Source of the DNA: Paraconexibacter antarcticus | Lineage (GTDB): Bacteria > Actinomycetota > Thermoleophilia > Solirubrobacterales > Solirubrobacteraceae | Direction of reading: 5' to 3' | Assembly: GCF_024220175.1 (NCBI RefSeq) | Contig: NZ_CP098502.1 | Coordinates: 4,406,514-4,470,513 of the forward strand | Length of the DNA stretch: 64,000 nucleotides | Part shown: in pieces, positions 32,292-40,193 of the stretch | How positions within the stretch are numbered: position 1 is the first letter of the stretch | How the letters are laid out: each line of letters starts with the position of its first letter | The notes under the pieces: generated by a model | What the model was told of the DNA's origin: nothing | Seen by the model: the letters and a program-made list of their open reading frames with translations, nothing else | Databases searched by the model: none | Translations under genes and position numbers: made by a program

Positions 32292-33158
32292 TCAGCGCAG
32301 GCAGTCGGGCAGTTCGGCGAGCGGGAAACCGTCGTACGGGACCGACCTGTCGCTGCTCTGGGTGGTCCAGGTGTGCCGGTGGTTCGGCACGGCCCCGTCC
32401 ACACGGATGCACGACCCGGAGATGAACGCCGCCGCCGGCGTCAGGAGGAACGTCACGGCGGCGGAGACCTCCGCCTCGTTGCCGTACCGGCCCAGCGGGA
32501 TCTCCCGCTTGAGCTGGCGAAGCTGCTCCTGCATCGGCTCGTCGTAGGTGTCGAAGCCGCTGGACGCGATCCATCCCGGGGCCACCGCGTTCACCCGCAC
32601 CGCCGCGTGCCCCCACCCGCAGGCCATCGTCTCGGTGAGGTTCAGCATGCCCGCCCGGGCTGCGCCGGAGTGGGCCATCGTCGGCATCCCGCCCCACATG
32701 TCGGCGATGATGTTCACGATCGCGCCGCCGTGGTCGGCCATGCTCTGCCGGTAGGTCTCGCGCGCCACCAGGAACCCGCCGGTGAGGTTCGTGCGAAGCA
32801 CCGCCTCCCAGCCTTTGAGGGAGAGGTCCTCGACGGGCGACGGGTATTGGCCTCCGGCGTTGTTGACGAGCCCGCTGATCGGCCCGTGCCGCTCGAGAAC
32901 GGTGGCGATCGCGTCCGCGACGGCGTCTTCGTCGCGGATGTCGAACGCATGGCAGCTGACCTGGCCGCCGGCCGCCTCGATCTCGGCGGCCACCGCGCGG
33001 AGGCGATCGAGGCGACGACCGGTGATCGCGACGGTGGCGCCGAGGCTTGCGAACTCGTGCGCGATACAGCGGCCGATGCCGCTGCCGCCGCCCGTGACGA
33101 GGATCGTCTGCCCGTTGAACAGGCCGGGGTGGAAGACGGAGCGGTAGCGCTCAGCCAA
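32292..33158 (-). CDS. SDR oxidoreductase resembling peroxisomal trans-2-enoyl-CoA reductase
   Basis: This 288-residue protein has the Rossmann start TILVTGGGSGIGRCIAHEFA, a VNNAGG strand and a C-terminal cap GSCIRVDGA. At the active site it reads MAHSGAARAGMLNLTETMAC: the usual Tyr-x3-Lys of SDRs is replaced by His-x4-Arg. The HSGAARAG block is known from peroxisomal trans-2-enoyl-CoA reductase (PECR), so the substitution defines that subgroup rather than a defect. PECR reduces 2-enoyl-CoA with NADPH. As the last gene of the monooxygenase operon, overlapping the acyl-CoA dehydrogenase by 8 bases, it could act on enoyl-CoA intermediates. Confidence 0.8.
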   Translation of the reverse strand: MAERYRSVFHPGLFNGQTILVTGGGSGIGRCIAHEFASLGATVAITGRRLDRLRAVAAEIEAAGGQVSCHAFDIRDEDAVADAIATVLERHGPISGLVNNAGGQYPSPVEDLSLKGWEAVLRTNLTGGFLVARETYRQSMADHGGAIVNIIADMWGGMPTMAHSGAARAGMLNLTETMACGWGHAAVRVNAVAPGWIASSGFDTYDEPMQEQLRQLKREIPLGRYGNEAEVSAAVTFLLTPAAAFISGSCIRVDGAVPNHRHTWTTQSSDRSVPYDGFPLAELPDCLR

Positions 33159-34335
33159 GGCCCATTCCCTTGCTGATGATCTCCTTCATGATCTCGTTCG
33201 CGCCGCCGTAGATCCGTGAGACACGCGCGTCCGCGTACATCCGGCCGACGGCGTACTCGGTCATGTAGCCGTAGCCGCCGTGGAGCTGGACGCACCGGTC
33301 GGTGACCTTGCCCTGCAGCTCGGTGCAGATGAGCTTCGCGGACGCGGCGCGCTCCGGGGTCAGGGTGCGCTCTCCGAGTTCGCGGGTGCACTGATCCACG
33401 AACGCCTGGGCGCAGTCGATTTCCGCGCGGCAGTCCGCGAGCGAGTGGCGGACCACTTGGTTTGCGGCGATCGGCTGTCCGAAGGCCTGCCGCTCCTTGA
33501 CGTAGTCGACCGTCGCAGCGAGCGCGGCCTCCGCGACCGCGACGCCGGTGAGCGCGATCGAGAGCCGTTCTTGGGCGAGGTTCGACACCAGGCACTTGAA
33601 CCCGTCGCCCTCGTTGCGCAGGAGGTTCTCTGCGGGGACTCGGGCCGAGTCGAAGAACAGCTCGGCGGTGTCCTGCGAGTGCATCCCGACCTTCTCGAGG
33701 TTGCGGCCGCGCTCAAAGCCTGGCGTGTCGCGCTCGATGACGAAGATCGAGAGGCCGCGGTGGCGCTCCTTCGGGTCGGTCTTCGCGGCGGTGACGATGA
33801 GGTCGGCGTTGATCCCGTTGGTGATGAAGGTCTTGGCGCCGTCGATGAGGTAGCTGCCGTCGTCCTGCCTCATCGCCTTCGTGCGGATGCCGGCGAGGTC
33901 GCTGCCGGTACCTGGCTCCGTCATCGCGATCGCGGTGATCAGCTCGCCCCGGACGATGCCCGGCAGCCAGCGCTGCTTCTGCTCCTCGTTGCAGTAGTCG
34001 AGGAAGTACGGCAGGCAGACGTCGTTGTGCAGGCCGATGCCGAGCGCGAAGCCACCGAGGCCGGCGGCGCAGCACTCCTCGGTGATGATGGCGTTGAAGC
34101 GGAAGTCGTGACCGACGCCGGCGCCGCCGTACTCCTCCGGCACCTGCATGCCCAGGAAGCCATGGGCGCCGGCGAGCGCGTAGTACTCGCGCGGCACGAT
34201 GCCGTCACGCTCCCACTGCTCGAAGTGCGGGACGATCTCCTTCGCGAGGAAGCGACGGAACGAGTCGCGGAAGTCCTCGTGATCATCGTCGTAGATCGCG
34301 CGGCGGACGCGTGATGCAGTCACCGTGTTCGTCAT
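33151..34335 (-). CDS. Acyl-CoA dehydrogenase
   Basis: ATG 34335 follows GGAGG by eight bases, giving 394 residues. FAD-binding signatures are AIAMTEPGTGSDLAGIRT and ITNGINADLIVTAAK. Later blocks include RQAFGQPIAANQVVRHSLAD, LHGGYGYMTEY and RIYGGANEIMKEIISKGM, the classic C-terminal signature. Such enzymes add a 2,3-double bond to acyl-CoA and pass electrons to ETF. It lies 11 bases downstream of the acyl-CoA ligase gene, so the ligase product is its likely substrate. Confidence 0.92.
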   Translation of the reverse strand: MTNTVTASRVRRAIYDDDHEDFRDSFRRFLAKEIVPHFEQWERDGIVPREYYALAGAHGFLGMQVPEEYGGAGVGHDFRFNAIITEECCAAGLGGFALGIGLHNDVCLPYFLDYCNEEQKQRWLPGIVRGELITAIAMTEPGTGSDLAGIRTKAMRQDDGSYLIDGAKTFITNGINADLIVTAAKTDPKERHRGLSIFVIERDTPGFERGRNLEKVGMHSQDTAELFFDSARVPAENLLRNEGDGFKCLVSNLAQERLSIALTGVAVAEAALAATVDYVKERQAFGQPIAANQVVRHSLADCRAEIDCAQAFVDQCTRELGERTLTPERAASAKLICTELQGKVTDRCVQLHGGYGYMTEYAVGRMYADARVSRIYGGANEIMKEIISKGMGLG

Positions 34336-34346
34336 CGAGTCCTCCG

Positions 34347-36005
34347 TTAGGACGCGGTCGGTGTGGCTTGCCGGCCGACGGTGTGGCGATCGGTGAGCTC
34401 TCCGTCGGCCAGCTGCTGACGCAGGCGCTTCTTGTCGAACTTGCCGACGCTCGTCTTCGGGACCTCGGCGATGAACGCGACCTCGTCCGGGATCCACCAG
34501 CGTGCGACCTTGCCGTCGAGGAACGCGATGAGCTCTTCGGCAGTGGTCTCACCGTCGAGCACTACGCAGGCCAGCGGACGCTCGGTGAAGCGCTCGTCGG
34601 GCTTGGCGATGACCGCCGCCTCGCGCACGTTCGGGTGGCCCATCAGCTCGTTCTCGAGCTCGACGGAGCTGATCCACTCCCCGCCGGACTTGATGACGTC
34701 CTTCGAGCGATCGGTGATGAAGATGTAGCCGTCGGGTGAGATTGCCGCGACGTCGCCCGTCCGCAGCCAGCCGTCCTGGAACTTCTCGGCGGAGGTGTCG
34801 TCCTGGTAGTAGTCGGAGGCGATCCACTGTCCGCGGATCTGGATCTCGCCGGTCGCTTCGCCGTTCCATTCCTGCTCGGTTCCGTCCTCGCCGATGATGC
34901 GGACCTCGACGAGCGGGGCGACCTGGCCCTGACTGGTGCGGTATCGCCAGTGCTCCTCGCCCTCGAGGTGCTCCGGCGGGATCGCCACCGCGCCGAGCGG
35001 GCTCGTCTCGGTCATCCCCCATGCCTGCACGATCTGCACGCCGTGGCGCTCGTGGAACGCCTCCATCAGGGAGCGCGGGACGGCGGCGCCGCCGCACGGG
35101 ACGATGCGCAGGCTCGAGAGGTCCGGCTTGTGCTCGTCGGCGTAGCGCAGGAGGTCCATCCACAGTGTGGGAACCGCGCCGGCGACCGTCACGCGCTCGG
35201 TGACGATCAGGTGCGCGAGCGAGGGTGCTTTCAGGAACGCGCCGGGCATCACGAGCGAGGCCCCGGAGAGCGCGGCCGCATAGATCAGCCCCCAGGCGTT
35301 GGCGTGGAACATCGGCACGACGGGGAGGATCCGGTCGCTTTTTCCGACACCGAAGCAGTCGGCGGTGAGGACGGCCATCGAGTGCAGGAGGGCGCTGCGG
35401 TGGCTGTAGAGGACGCCCTTGGGGTTGCCGGTGGTGCCGCTCGTGTAGCAGAGCGCCGCGGCCTGGCGGTCGTCGTCGATGATCGGGAACCGGTAGCCGC
35501 CCGGTTGCTCGGCGAGCAGTCGCTCGTAGCGAATCACGTGGTCGCCGAGCGCCGAGGCGTCTCCGTCGCCGACGACGATCCAGTGCTCGACCGTCGGCAG
35601 CTGATCGACAATGTCGGCGACCATCGGGATGAGGGTGTCCTCGATGAGGATCACGCGATCCTGCGCATGGTTGACGATGTAGACGAGCTGCTCGGTGAAC
35701 AGCCGCAGGTTGAGCGTGTGGAGCACCGCCCCCATGCATGGGATGGCCAGGTAGGCCTCCATGTGCTCGTGGTTGTTCCACATGAGCGTGGCGACGCGGT
35801 CGCCCGGCTCGATCCCCAGGGCCGTCAGCCCCGAGGCGAGCCGCAGCGACCGGTCGCCGATCTCCCGGTACCCGACCCGGTCGACCTCGCCGTCGGCGGT
35901 GCGGAGTGACACGACCTCTCCGCTGCCGCCGTGCATCCGGTGCATGCGCTCGAAGGCGTGCTGCAGGCTCATCGGCACGTCGTGCTGCATCAGGCCTTCG
36001 AGCAT
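34347..36005 (-). CDS. AMP-forming fatty acyl-CoA ligase
   Basis: The product is 552 residues. ATP/AMP-binding motifs are YTSGTTGNPKGVLYSHRS (P-loop), AWGMTETSPLG (adenine motif) and WLRTGDVAAISPDGYIFITD. The C-terminal SVGKFDKKRLR contains the catalytic Lys. Overall it looks like a medium- or long-chain fatty-acid-CoA ligase (FadD/AlkK type). It lies between the GMC oxidoreductase and the acyl-CoA dehydrogenase, only 3 bases after the former, so it should activate the carboxylic acid that arises from oxidation of the monooxygenase product. Confidence 0.92.
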   Translation of the reverse strand: MLEGLMQHDVPMSLQHAFERMHRMHGGSGEVVSLRTADGEVDRVGYREIGDRSLRLASGLTALGIEPGDRVATLMWNNHEHMEAYLAIPCMGAVLHTLNLRLFTEQLVYIVNHAQDRVILIEDTLIPMVADIVDQLPTVEHWIVVGDGDASALGDHVIRYERLLAEQPGGYRFPIIDDDRQAAALCYTSGTTGNPKGVLYSHRSALLHSMAVLTADCFGVGKSDRILPVVPMFHANAWGLIYAAALSGASLVMPGAFLKAPSLAHLIVTERVTVAGAVPTLWMDLLRYADEHKPDLSSLRIVPCGGAAVPRSLMEAFHERHGVQIVQAWGMTETSPLGAVAIPPEHLEGEEHWRYRTSQGQVAPLVEVRIIGEDGTEQEWNGEATGEIQIRGQWIASDYYQDDTSAEKFQDGWLRTGDVAAISPDGYIFITDRSKDVIKSGGEWISSVELENELMGHPNVREAAVIAKPDERFTERPLACVVLDGETTAEELIAFLDGKVARWWIPDEVAFIAEVPKTSVGKFDKKRLRQQLADGELTDRHTVGRQATPTAS

Positions 36006-36008
36006 CGG

Positions 36009-37598
36009 CTACCCCTGCGCCGTCGCGGTGGCAGCGGGCGCAGCGAGCGCCGCGTCCTCCTTGATGAGGTCGGCGGCCTTCTCGCCGATCATGATCGTCG
36101 GCGCGTTCGTGTTACCGCGGACGATCGACGGCATGACCGACGCGTCGACGACCCGCAGCCCCTGCACGCCGTGCACCCGCAGGCGCGAGTCGACGACGGG
36201 GCCGATCGCGCAGGTGGAGGTCGGGTGGTAGATCGTCTGGGTCTGCGCCTCGATGACCTTCATCAGGTCCTCGTCGGAGATGTCCGCCGTCGGCGCGTTG
36301 AACGAGCCCGTGATGAACGGGCCGAGTGCGTCCTGTTCGGCGATCTGGAGCGCGACCCGCGCGCCGGCGAGCATCGTCGCGCGGTCCTCGTGGGTCGTGA
36401 GGTAGTTGTGCTGGATGCGCGGCTTGACGTACGGGCTCGGTGCTCTGAGCGTCACCGAGCCGGTGCTGGTCGGCTTCACGACGCCCGGCCCGAAGGCCAC
36501 GCCGTGCTCGACGGCGGCGCCGAGGCCCTCCTCGTGGAAGAGCACCGGCGCGCAGTGGAACTGGCAGTCCGGCGCGTCGAGGCCCGGCCGGGTGCGGATG
36601 AACCCGCCGCCCTCGGCGATGTTCGACGACAGCGGGCCGCGGCCCTCGGTCTGCAGCAGCTCGACGTTCTCCGGGGTGAGCGCGGTCATGAGCGACTCGT
36701 AGTCGGCCTTCCAGTTGAAGAGCGCCATGCAGTGGTCCTTGAGACCCTGGCCGACCGGGAGGTCCTGGCGGACCTCGATGCCGAACAGCGGCAGCGCATC
36801 GGCCGGCCCGATGCCCGAGAGCATGAGCAGCTGCGGCGACTGGTAGGCGCCGGCGGAAACGATCACCTCGCGGGCGGCGTGGACCTCCTCGATCGTGCCG
36901 GCGTGGTCGATCTCCACGCCGCTCGCGCGGTCCCCGTCGAAAAGGATCCGCAGCGCCATCGCGTCGGTGATGACCGTGAGGTTCTCGCGCTCCGTGTTCG
37001 GGTGCAGGTAACGGACGGAGGTGCTCGCGCGCATCCCGTTCTCCTGCGTCGTCTGGTAGCGGCCGAAGCCCTCTTGGCGCGCGCCGTTGAAGTCCGGGTT
37101 GCGCTCGTGGCCGGCCTGGGCGGCCGCCTCGACGAACGCGTCGACGACGGGGTTCATCGACCGGCTCTCCTTCACCGGCAGCGGGCCGCCGGCGCCGTGG
37201 AACGGGTCCTCGCCGCGCTCGTTGCTCTCGGACTTCTTGAAGTACGGCAGGACGTCGTCGTAGCCCCAGCCCTCGGCGCCCATCGCCGCCCACTCGTCAT
37301 AGTCGGCGCGGTTGCCGCGGATGTACACCATGGCGTTCATGGAGCTGCAGCCGCCGAGCATCTTCGCCCGCGGCAGGTAGGCGCGGCGGCCGCCGAGGCC
37401 GGGCTCGGGCTCGGTGCTCATGTCCCAGTCGCGGCGGCCCTTGAAGAGGGCGCCGAACGCGGCCGGGATGTGGATCTCGTCGTCGGTGTCTGCGCCTCCC
37501 GCCTCGAGCAGGGCGACGGTTACGGAGGGGTCCTCGGAGAGGCGGGCGGCGAGCACGGCGCCGGCTGAGCCGGCACCGACGATGACGTAGTCGTACAT
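36009..37598 (-). CDS. GMC-family alcohol/choline-dehydrogenase-like oxidoreductase (copy 2)
   Basis: This 529-residue FAD enzyme has the start DYVIVGAGSAGAVLAARLSE, GMC signature AKMLGGCSSMNAMVYIRGN, SAGAYQSPQLLMLSGIGPAD, the active-site block YHPTSTCAIG and the end GNTNAPTIMIGEKAADLI. AlkJ-type members of the family oxidise the alcohols made by alkane hydroxylases. It starts 105 bases after the coupling-protein gene of the monooxygenase and probably oxidises its alcohol product to aldehyde, replacing the zinc or iron alcohol dehydrogenase found in many propane-oxidation clusters. It is clearly a different branch from the enzyme at 22248. Confidence 0.9.
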   Translation of the reverse strand: MYDYVIVGAGSAGAVLAARLSEDPSVTVALLEAGGADTDDEIHIPAAFGALFKGRRDWDMSTEPEPGLGGRRAYLPRAKMLGGCSSMNAMVYIRGNRADYDEWAAMGAEGWGYDDVLPYFKKSESNERGEDPFHGAGGPLPVKESRSMNPVVDAFVEAAAQAGHERNPDFNGARQEGFGRYQTTQENGMRASTSVRYLHPNTERENLTVITDAMALRILFDGDRASGVEIDHAGTIEEVHAAREVIVSAGAYQSPQLLMLSGIGPADALPLFGIEVRQDLPVGQGLKDHCMALFNWKADYESLMTALTPENVELLQTEGRGPLSSNIAEGGGFIRTRPGLDAPDCQFHCAPVLFHEEGLGAAVEHGVAFGPGVVKPTSTGSVTLRAPSPYVKPRIQHNYLTTHEDRATMLAGARVALQIAEQDALGPFITGSFNAPTADISDEDLMKVIEAQTQTIYHPTSTCAIGPVVDSRLRVHGVQGLRVVDASVMPSIVRGNTNAPTIMIGEKAADLIKEDAALAAPAATATAQG

Positions 37599-37703
37599 GG
37601 GTGGTCCTTCCCGGAAGGGGTTCGGTTTGACGGGGGTCGGCTCGACCGGCCGGGGTGCCGCGAGCCGTGCTGCTGCAGGTTGGGGCGGTTGCGGAGCCGA
37701 GGC

Positions 37704-38033
37704 TCAGCCGTCGCCGTTGAGGAAGTTCATCGCCTCGATCGGATCGCCGAAGAGGATGAGCTTGTCGTCGGTCGTGACCATGCGGCCGTAGTGCGTCGAC
37801 ATCTCGTGCTGGATCGTGTACGCGTCGACGTCGATCCCGAGTTCTTCGGAAACCTCGTCGTAGTCGATCTCGAGCTTGTCGGGGGCGCGGATGTCCCAGA
37901 ACGCCGGCTGCTGGATGATCTCCACGCCGGGCTTGTCGCGTAGGGCGTCGGCGACGGCGTCCCCTTCGGCGCTGCGGGCCATCACGATGCCGACGAAGTT
38001 GTAGGTGCTGTCCAGACCGCCGGCGCTGCTCAT
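37704..38033 (-). CDS. prmD: Soluble di-iron monooxygenase coupling protein (MmoB/DmpM type)
   Basis: ATG 38033 overlaps the stop of the beta-subunit gene (ATGA). The product is 109 residues, the usual size for a cofactorless effector. It shows the family pattern YNFVGIVMARSAEGDAVADA, then VEIIQQPAFWDIRAPDKLEI and IDVDAYTIQHEMSTHYGRMV. These small proteins dock on the hydroxylase and tune oxygen activation and substrate access. It is the fourth gene in the order alpha, reductase, beta, coupling protein, that of propane monooxygenase (prmABCD/mimABCD). Confidence 0.85.
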   Translation of the reverse strand: MSSAGGLDSTYNFVGIVMARSAEGDAVADALRDKPGVEIIQQPAFWDIRAPDKLEIDYDEVSEELGIDVDAYTIQHEMSTHYGRMVTTDDKLILFGDPIEAMNFLNGDG

Positions 38034-39109
38034 GCCGTCACCTGCTCCGGGATGTCGACGAGGTCGGCGATACCGGCGGCCTCCCAGATGGTTCGGGCGT
38101 CGGCGAGCGTACGTTCCCAGGAGCGCTCGAAATCGATCGCGACGGGTAGTTCGTCGACCATGCCGGCGAGAGCCTGGACGGCTTCCAGGGCGAGAGGCAT
38201 CCACTCGGCGATCCAGCCGGCGATGAGCTCACGGTTGCGGGCGCCGTGCTCGGCGTCCTCGAGGACGAGCTTGGCGAAGTCCGCGGTCCACTCGTTCACC
38301 CATTGCCACTCCAGCTGCGCGACGCGGCCGATCGCCGGCGTGACGGTGTCGCCGTTGGCGCTCGCTGCGCGCATGCCGAGCTCCCGCGAGATGAGGACGC
38401 CCACGAGCGGCTCGAAACACAGGTTGATCGCGACGATGGACTGCCCCCAGTCCACGATCGTGCGCAGCTTCTCGACGTACTTGCGGGTGGGTTGCCAGGC
38501 CGGGTGGTCAAGCCAGCGCTGGCGGGCGGTGTCCATCGGGAACCCGCCGAAGTGCGGCTCGAGGTCCAGGGCGTAGAGGACGATCGATTGGGCGAAGCGC
38601 TGCTTGACGCCGGCCTGCATGACGATCGCGTGGGTGAGCGTGTCGGAGAGCGTGTCGCGGCCGGACGCTGCAACAGCGAGCCAAAGGCCGTGCTGGACGA
38701 AGGCCGGGACCTGCAGGTTGCTGCGCAGGAACTCGACCCAATCGGGGTCGAAGTCCTTGAAGAGGCCGTCGACATTGGCCTGCCGCAGCGCGCTGTCGAT
38801 ACTCCGCTCGGACTGGGCTCCGACTTGGTAGAAGGTCCGCTCCCACCAGCCGGCGGGGTCGCGGAAGTCGTACCAGTCGGCGACCTCCAGCCGGGTGGAG
38901 TCGTCGCTCCATACACCGTGCACGCCGTCGAAGGAGAGCTGCCAGCCGCGCTCGACGTGGCGATGGATCGAGGGCTGCGTGTCGACGGTAACGTCCTCGT
39001 ACACCGACGCTCGCCGCTTCACCGGGGTGAAGTAGTTGAAGGTGCGCTCGCTGTCGTCACCGCGCGAGGACGTCCCGTCGCTGACCTTCTTGACCGGGGG
39101 TGGGGTCAT
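38030..39109 (-). CDS. prmC: Soluble di-iron monooxygenase hydroxylase, beta (small) subunit
   Basis: ATG 39109 has AGGAAG upstream and overlaps the reductase stop (ATGA). The product is 359 residues. It lacks di-iron ligands, as beta subunits do, and shows the family blocks TFNYFTPVKRRASVYEDVTV, DPAGWWERTFYQVGAQSERS, LQVPAFVQHGLWLAVAASGR and WLDHPAWQPTRKYVEKL. It forms the alpha2beta2 scaffold with the product of 40194-41855. Size and gene order match the propane-monooxygenase type (group 5/6) rather than six-gene toluene monooxygenases. Confidence 0.88.
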   Translation of the reverse strand: MTPPPVKKVSDGTSSRGDDSERTFNYFTPVKRRASVYEDVTVDTQPSIHRHVERGWQLSFDGVHGVWSDDSTRLEVADWYDFRDPAGWWERTFYQVGAQSERSIDSALRQANVDGLFKDFDPDWVEFLRSNLQVPAFVQHGLWLAVAASGRDTLSDTLTHAIVMQAGVKQRFAQSIVLYALDLEPHFGGFPMDTARQRWLDHPAWQPTRKYVEKLRTIVDWGQSIVAINLCFEPLVGVLISRELGMRAASANGDTVTPAIGRVAQLEWQWVNEWTADFAKLVLEDAEHGARNRELIAGWIAEWMPLALEAVQALAGMVDELPVAIDFERSWERTLADARTIWEAAGIADLVDIPEQVTA

Positions 39110-40167
39110 GTCGCTTCCTCCTGGTCGCCTGCGGCGACCGACGTGGTGAACTTGTCGAAGTGAATCTGTCCGTCGTCGAGGCTTCGGCCGTCGATGAGCA
39201 TCTCGGTGGCGGCGTCGACCATCGGCGGGGGCCCGCAGAGGTAGGCCTCCACGTCCTCGCCGATTTCGCCGCTGTCGAGGAAGCGGGTGACGGCTTCGTG
39301 GACGAAGCCACCTTCGCCGTCCCAGGCATCGTCTTCGGCGGGGTCGGAGAGCACGGCGGTGAAGCGGAAGTCGGGCAGCTGAGTTCCGAGCGCCTCGATC
39401 TCCTCCAGGTGGAAGAGGTCGCGGCGCTGGCGGGCGCCGTAGAAGAAGCGCACCGGTCGATCGATGCCGTCGCGAACCATCTGCCGCAGGAGCGCGACCT
39501 GGGGCGCCATTCCGGAGCCGCCGGCGATCATCAGTACCGGCCGGTCGTTCTGGCGCAGCCGGAAGGCGCCGTAGGGACCGGTGAACGCGAGCGGGTCCCC
39601 GACCTTGAGTGAGCCGTCGTCCAGCATCCCGGAGAGCCGTCCTCCGGGATAGCGCTTGATCATCAATTCGATGCTCCCGTCGCCGGGGAGGTTCGCCATC
39701 GAGAATGAGCGGCGCTCGTCCTCGGAACCGGGGATGTGGATATCGATGTAGTGGCCCGGGTTGAACTCGAAGTCGATCGGCTCGTCCACGCGCAGCACCA
39801 CTTGGGAGATGTCGTGGGTGAGATCCCGGATGACCTCGACGGTGGCCGACCCGTCGCGGATGTCGAAGTCCGAGCGGTAGTTCTCGGGGTCGTAGTGGAG
39901 CAGCTCGACGGTGACTTCCTCGTCGTCGGGCATCGCCCGGCAGAGCAGGGTGTAGCCCTGCTCCTCCTCGGACTCCGAGAGCGCGAAGGTCGAGTAGCTC
40001 TTCAGCGAGACGTCGCCTTCGAGCAGGTAGCACTTGCACGCGGAGCACTGGCCCTCGCGGCAGCCGTGGACGAGGGAGAAGCCTTGACGGAACGAGGCGT
40101 CGAGGATCGTCTCGTCCTCATCGCAGTCGATCTCCTCTCCGATCGGTTCCAGCAGAATTCGCGGCAT
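39106..40167 (-). CDS. prmB: Soluble di-iron monooxygenase reductase (2Fe-2S/FAD)
   Basis: ATG 40167 gives 353 residues. The N-terminal plant-type ferredoxin domain has Cys36, Cys41, Cys44 (HGCREGQCSACKC) and Cys76. The FAD domain follows with RSFSMANLP, the NAD(P) domain with LMIAGGSGMAPQVALLRQM, and the end carries EAYLCGPPPMVDAA. It passes electrons from NADH to the hydroxylase di-iron centre. It lies 26 bases after the alpha-subunit gene. All four cluster cysteines are present, so it should be functional. Confidence 0.92.
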   Translation of the reverse strand: MPRILLEPIGEEIDCDEDETILDASFRQGFSLVHGCREGQCSACKCYLLEGDVSLKSYSTFALSESEEEQGYTLLCRAMPDDEEVTVELLHYDPENYRSDFDIRDGSATVEVIRDLTHDISQVVLRVDEPIDFEFNPGHYIDIHIPGSEDERRSFSMANLPGDGSIELMIKRYPGGRLSGMLDDGSLKVGDPLAFTGPYGAFRLRQNDRPVLMIAGGSGMAPQVALLRQMVRDGIDRPVRFFYGARQRRDLFHLEEIEALGTQLPDFRFTAVLSDPAEDDAWDGEGGFVHEAVTRFLDSGEIGEDVEAYLCGPPPMVDAATEMLIDGRSLDDGQIHFDKFTTSVAAGDQEEAT

Positions 40168-40193
40168 CGGCCTCTCCCTCTGGTCCCAGACGC

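Noticed and set aside
35931-37568. Long plus-strand open frame opposite the GMC oxidoreductase copy 2
   Set aside because: Antisense shadow of a gene with full GMC signatures.
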